From positions 310,001 through 374,000 of the forward strand of contig NZ_PTRA01000003.1 of NCBI RefSeq assembly GCF_002943425.1: 64,000 nt of DNA, given 5' to 3'. The position numbers were made by a program, and so were the translations under genes. Within the stretch, counting starts at the first letter, position 1, and each line of letters opens with the position of its first letter. The notes beneath the pieces were generated by a model, which worked only from the letters and a program-made list of their open reading frames with translations, was not told the origin of the DNA and made no database searches. The DNA comes from Siphonobacter curvatus (GTDB lineage Bacteria > Bacteroidota > Bacteroidia > Cytophagales > Spirosomataceae). Positions 63,255 through 64,000 of the stretch are shown here, piece after piece.

Positions 63255-64000
63255 TTACTTAAATAAAAAAGACAATAGATAAATTAAAAATATACTTAAA
63301 CCAATAAATATAAACGTTAGAAACCCTCTCAGGGAAATACTTCCGTCTCTTCTGGTATAAAACTTGCTCCACTTATTTTTACATGAAGGGCACGTGTAAT
63401 CTTTGCGATAAGAAGTGTAATAGATCGTATGAGGTACATCAATATCTACATTGCCTACATGCTGTCCACTCCAACTCGTTATTGGCCGGCTTTCTCGTCG
63501 TGTCGTTTGATGACTTGAATGACCTGTAATTTCTTTATTTACGTATTTCGTACTCCAAAAATTACCACATTTCCTACACATCATCACTAGTCGATGAATG
63601 GCATAGAGAGAGAATAAAATTAATATCACAAAAGGTAGTATTGTATACGCGTCCTCTTTTTGTTGTTCAAGCGCCAGCTGTTTATCTTTTTCTATTTGAT
63701 CCCACCGTGCTTTTTTTCTAATTAAAAACTCCTTTTCTATGTCGATAAGGTCTTCAATAAATATATATCCTGAATAGCCATAGAAATTCCCCCAGAGGCC
63801 ATTTTTACCATCGTATTTCCCTCTATAAAGGCCCATTAAAGATAGGTCTGCCTTGCTGGGAACGCTAACCTTTTCTCCATTATGCTTGTATGCCTGGACT
63901 TTACCTTTTTTAGGTTTAAAATGATAAGAGACATAGAAGGGAGTGCCTAAAAACTGGCATTTATCTTTAATGGTAGAATCGCAAGAGTATTCAAAAAACT
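63255..64000 (-). CDS. Membrane protein with zinc ribbon (5' end cut by window edge)
   Basis: At least 248 residues; the frame is open to the right edge, so the start is outside the window. The visible part has an N-terminal region that looks extracytoplasmic or SH3/MORN-like (LMGLYRGKYDGKNGLWGNFY), a charged coiled coil, a membrane helix (ILPFVILILFSLYAIHRLV), then two zinc-ribbon halves CRKC and CPSC with about 60 residues between, and a C-terminal hydrophobic hairpin (FLTFIFIGLSIFLIYLLSFL). An internal ATG at 63836 is not needed as start. No family recognised. AT-rich compared with core genes. Confidence 0.75.
   Translation of the reverse strand, partial: FFEYSCDSTIKDKCQFLGTPFYVSYHFKPKKGKVQAYKHNGEKVSVPSKADLSLMGLYRGKYDGKNGLWGNFYGYSGYIFIEDLIDIEKEFLIRKKARWDQIEKDKQLALEQQKEDAYTILPFVILILFSLYAIHRLVMMCRKCGNFWSTKYVNKEITGHSSHQTTRRESRPITSWSGQHVGNVDIDVPHTIYYTSYRKDYTCPSCKNKWSKFYTRRDGSISLRGFLTFIFIGLSIFLIYLLSFLFK

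Overview
The window looks like a chromosome segment of a Bacteroidota bacterium, most likely an aerobic Cytophagales/Spirosomataceae-type organism. This rests on a SusC/SusD pair, a CarboxypepD_reg TonB-dependent receptor, LytS/LytTR and large PAS-rich hybrid kinases, an ECF sigma/anti-sigma pair, and promoters of the Bacteroidota type (TTG, about 19-20 bases, TAnnTTTG) ahead of many genes. Base composition is near 50% GC by eye, with an AT-richer patch around 26-30 kb and AT-rich spacers near 45 and 61-64 kb. I found no tRNA, rRNA or CRISPR array. Species is not determinable from what is seen.

1-25 kb is mostly core chromosome: a GH3-family protein cut by the left edge, a glycerophosphodiester phosphodiesterase, an MsbA-like ABC exporter, a glycosyltransferase, small secreted proteins, a di-haem cytochrome c, a LytS-LytS-LytTR operon, a penicillin-acylase-family hydrolase, an OmpH/Skp chaperone, an MGT-type glycosyltransferase, smpB, gatB overlapping a TlpA-like thioredoxin, proC, an ECF sigma factor with its anti-sigma-like partner, and a YadA-head/S74 surface protein.

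25.5-30 kb is an accessory patch: a strong hairpin, a decayed IS3-type transposase fragment, a three-gene HipB/HipS/HipT-like module with an inverted-repeat operator, a broken lipoprotein gene, and an AbiE type IV toxin-antitoxin pair behind a perfect 24-base inverted repeat. The AbiEii toxin seems to have lost one catalytic Asp.

30-45 kb is an envelope and nutrient region: a MuiA/DUF4139 protein carrying a SusC plug-like insert, SusD and SusC, a class A beta-lactamase-like serine hydrolase without the usual Glu166, an acyltransferase-3 protein, a small zinc-ribbon membrane protein, a siderophore-type TonB receptor, and a GMC oxidoreductase with its gluconate-2-dehydrogenase-subunit-3-like partner.

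45-64 kb is rich in signalling: a four-PAS hybrid kinase with two receivers, a lipoprotein/7TM/HisKA_3-kinase operon, a kinase-receiver-kinase protein, a beta-propeller sensor kinase and a NarL-type regulator. Between and after them lie long spacers with orphan terminators, a 55-58 base element present twice, a decayed LytTR regulator, and a zinc-ribbon membrane protein cut by the right edge. The kinases probably report envelope or nutrient state, but no signal can be assigned from sequence.
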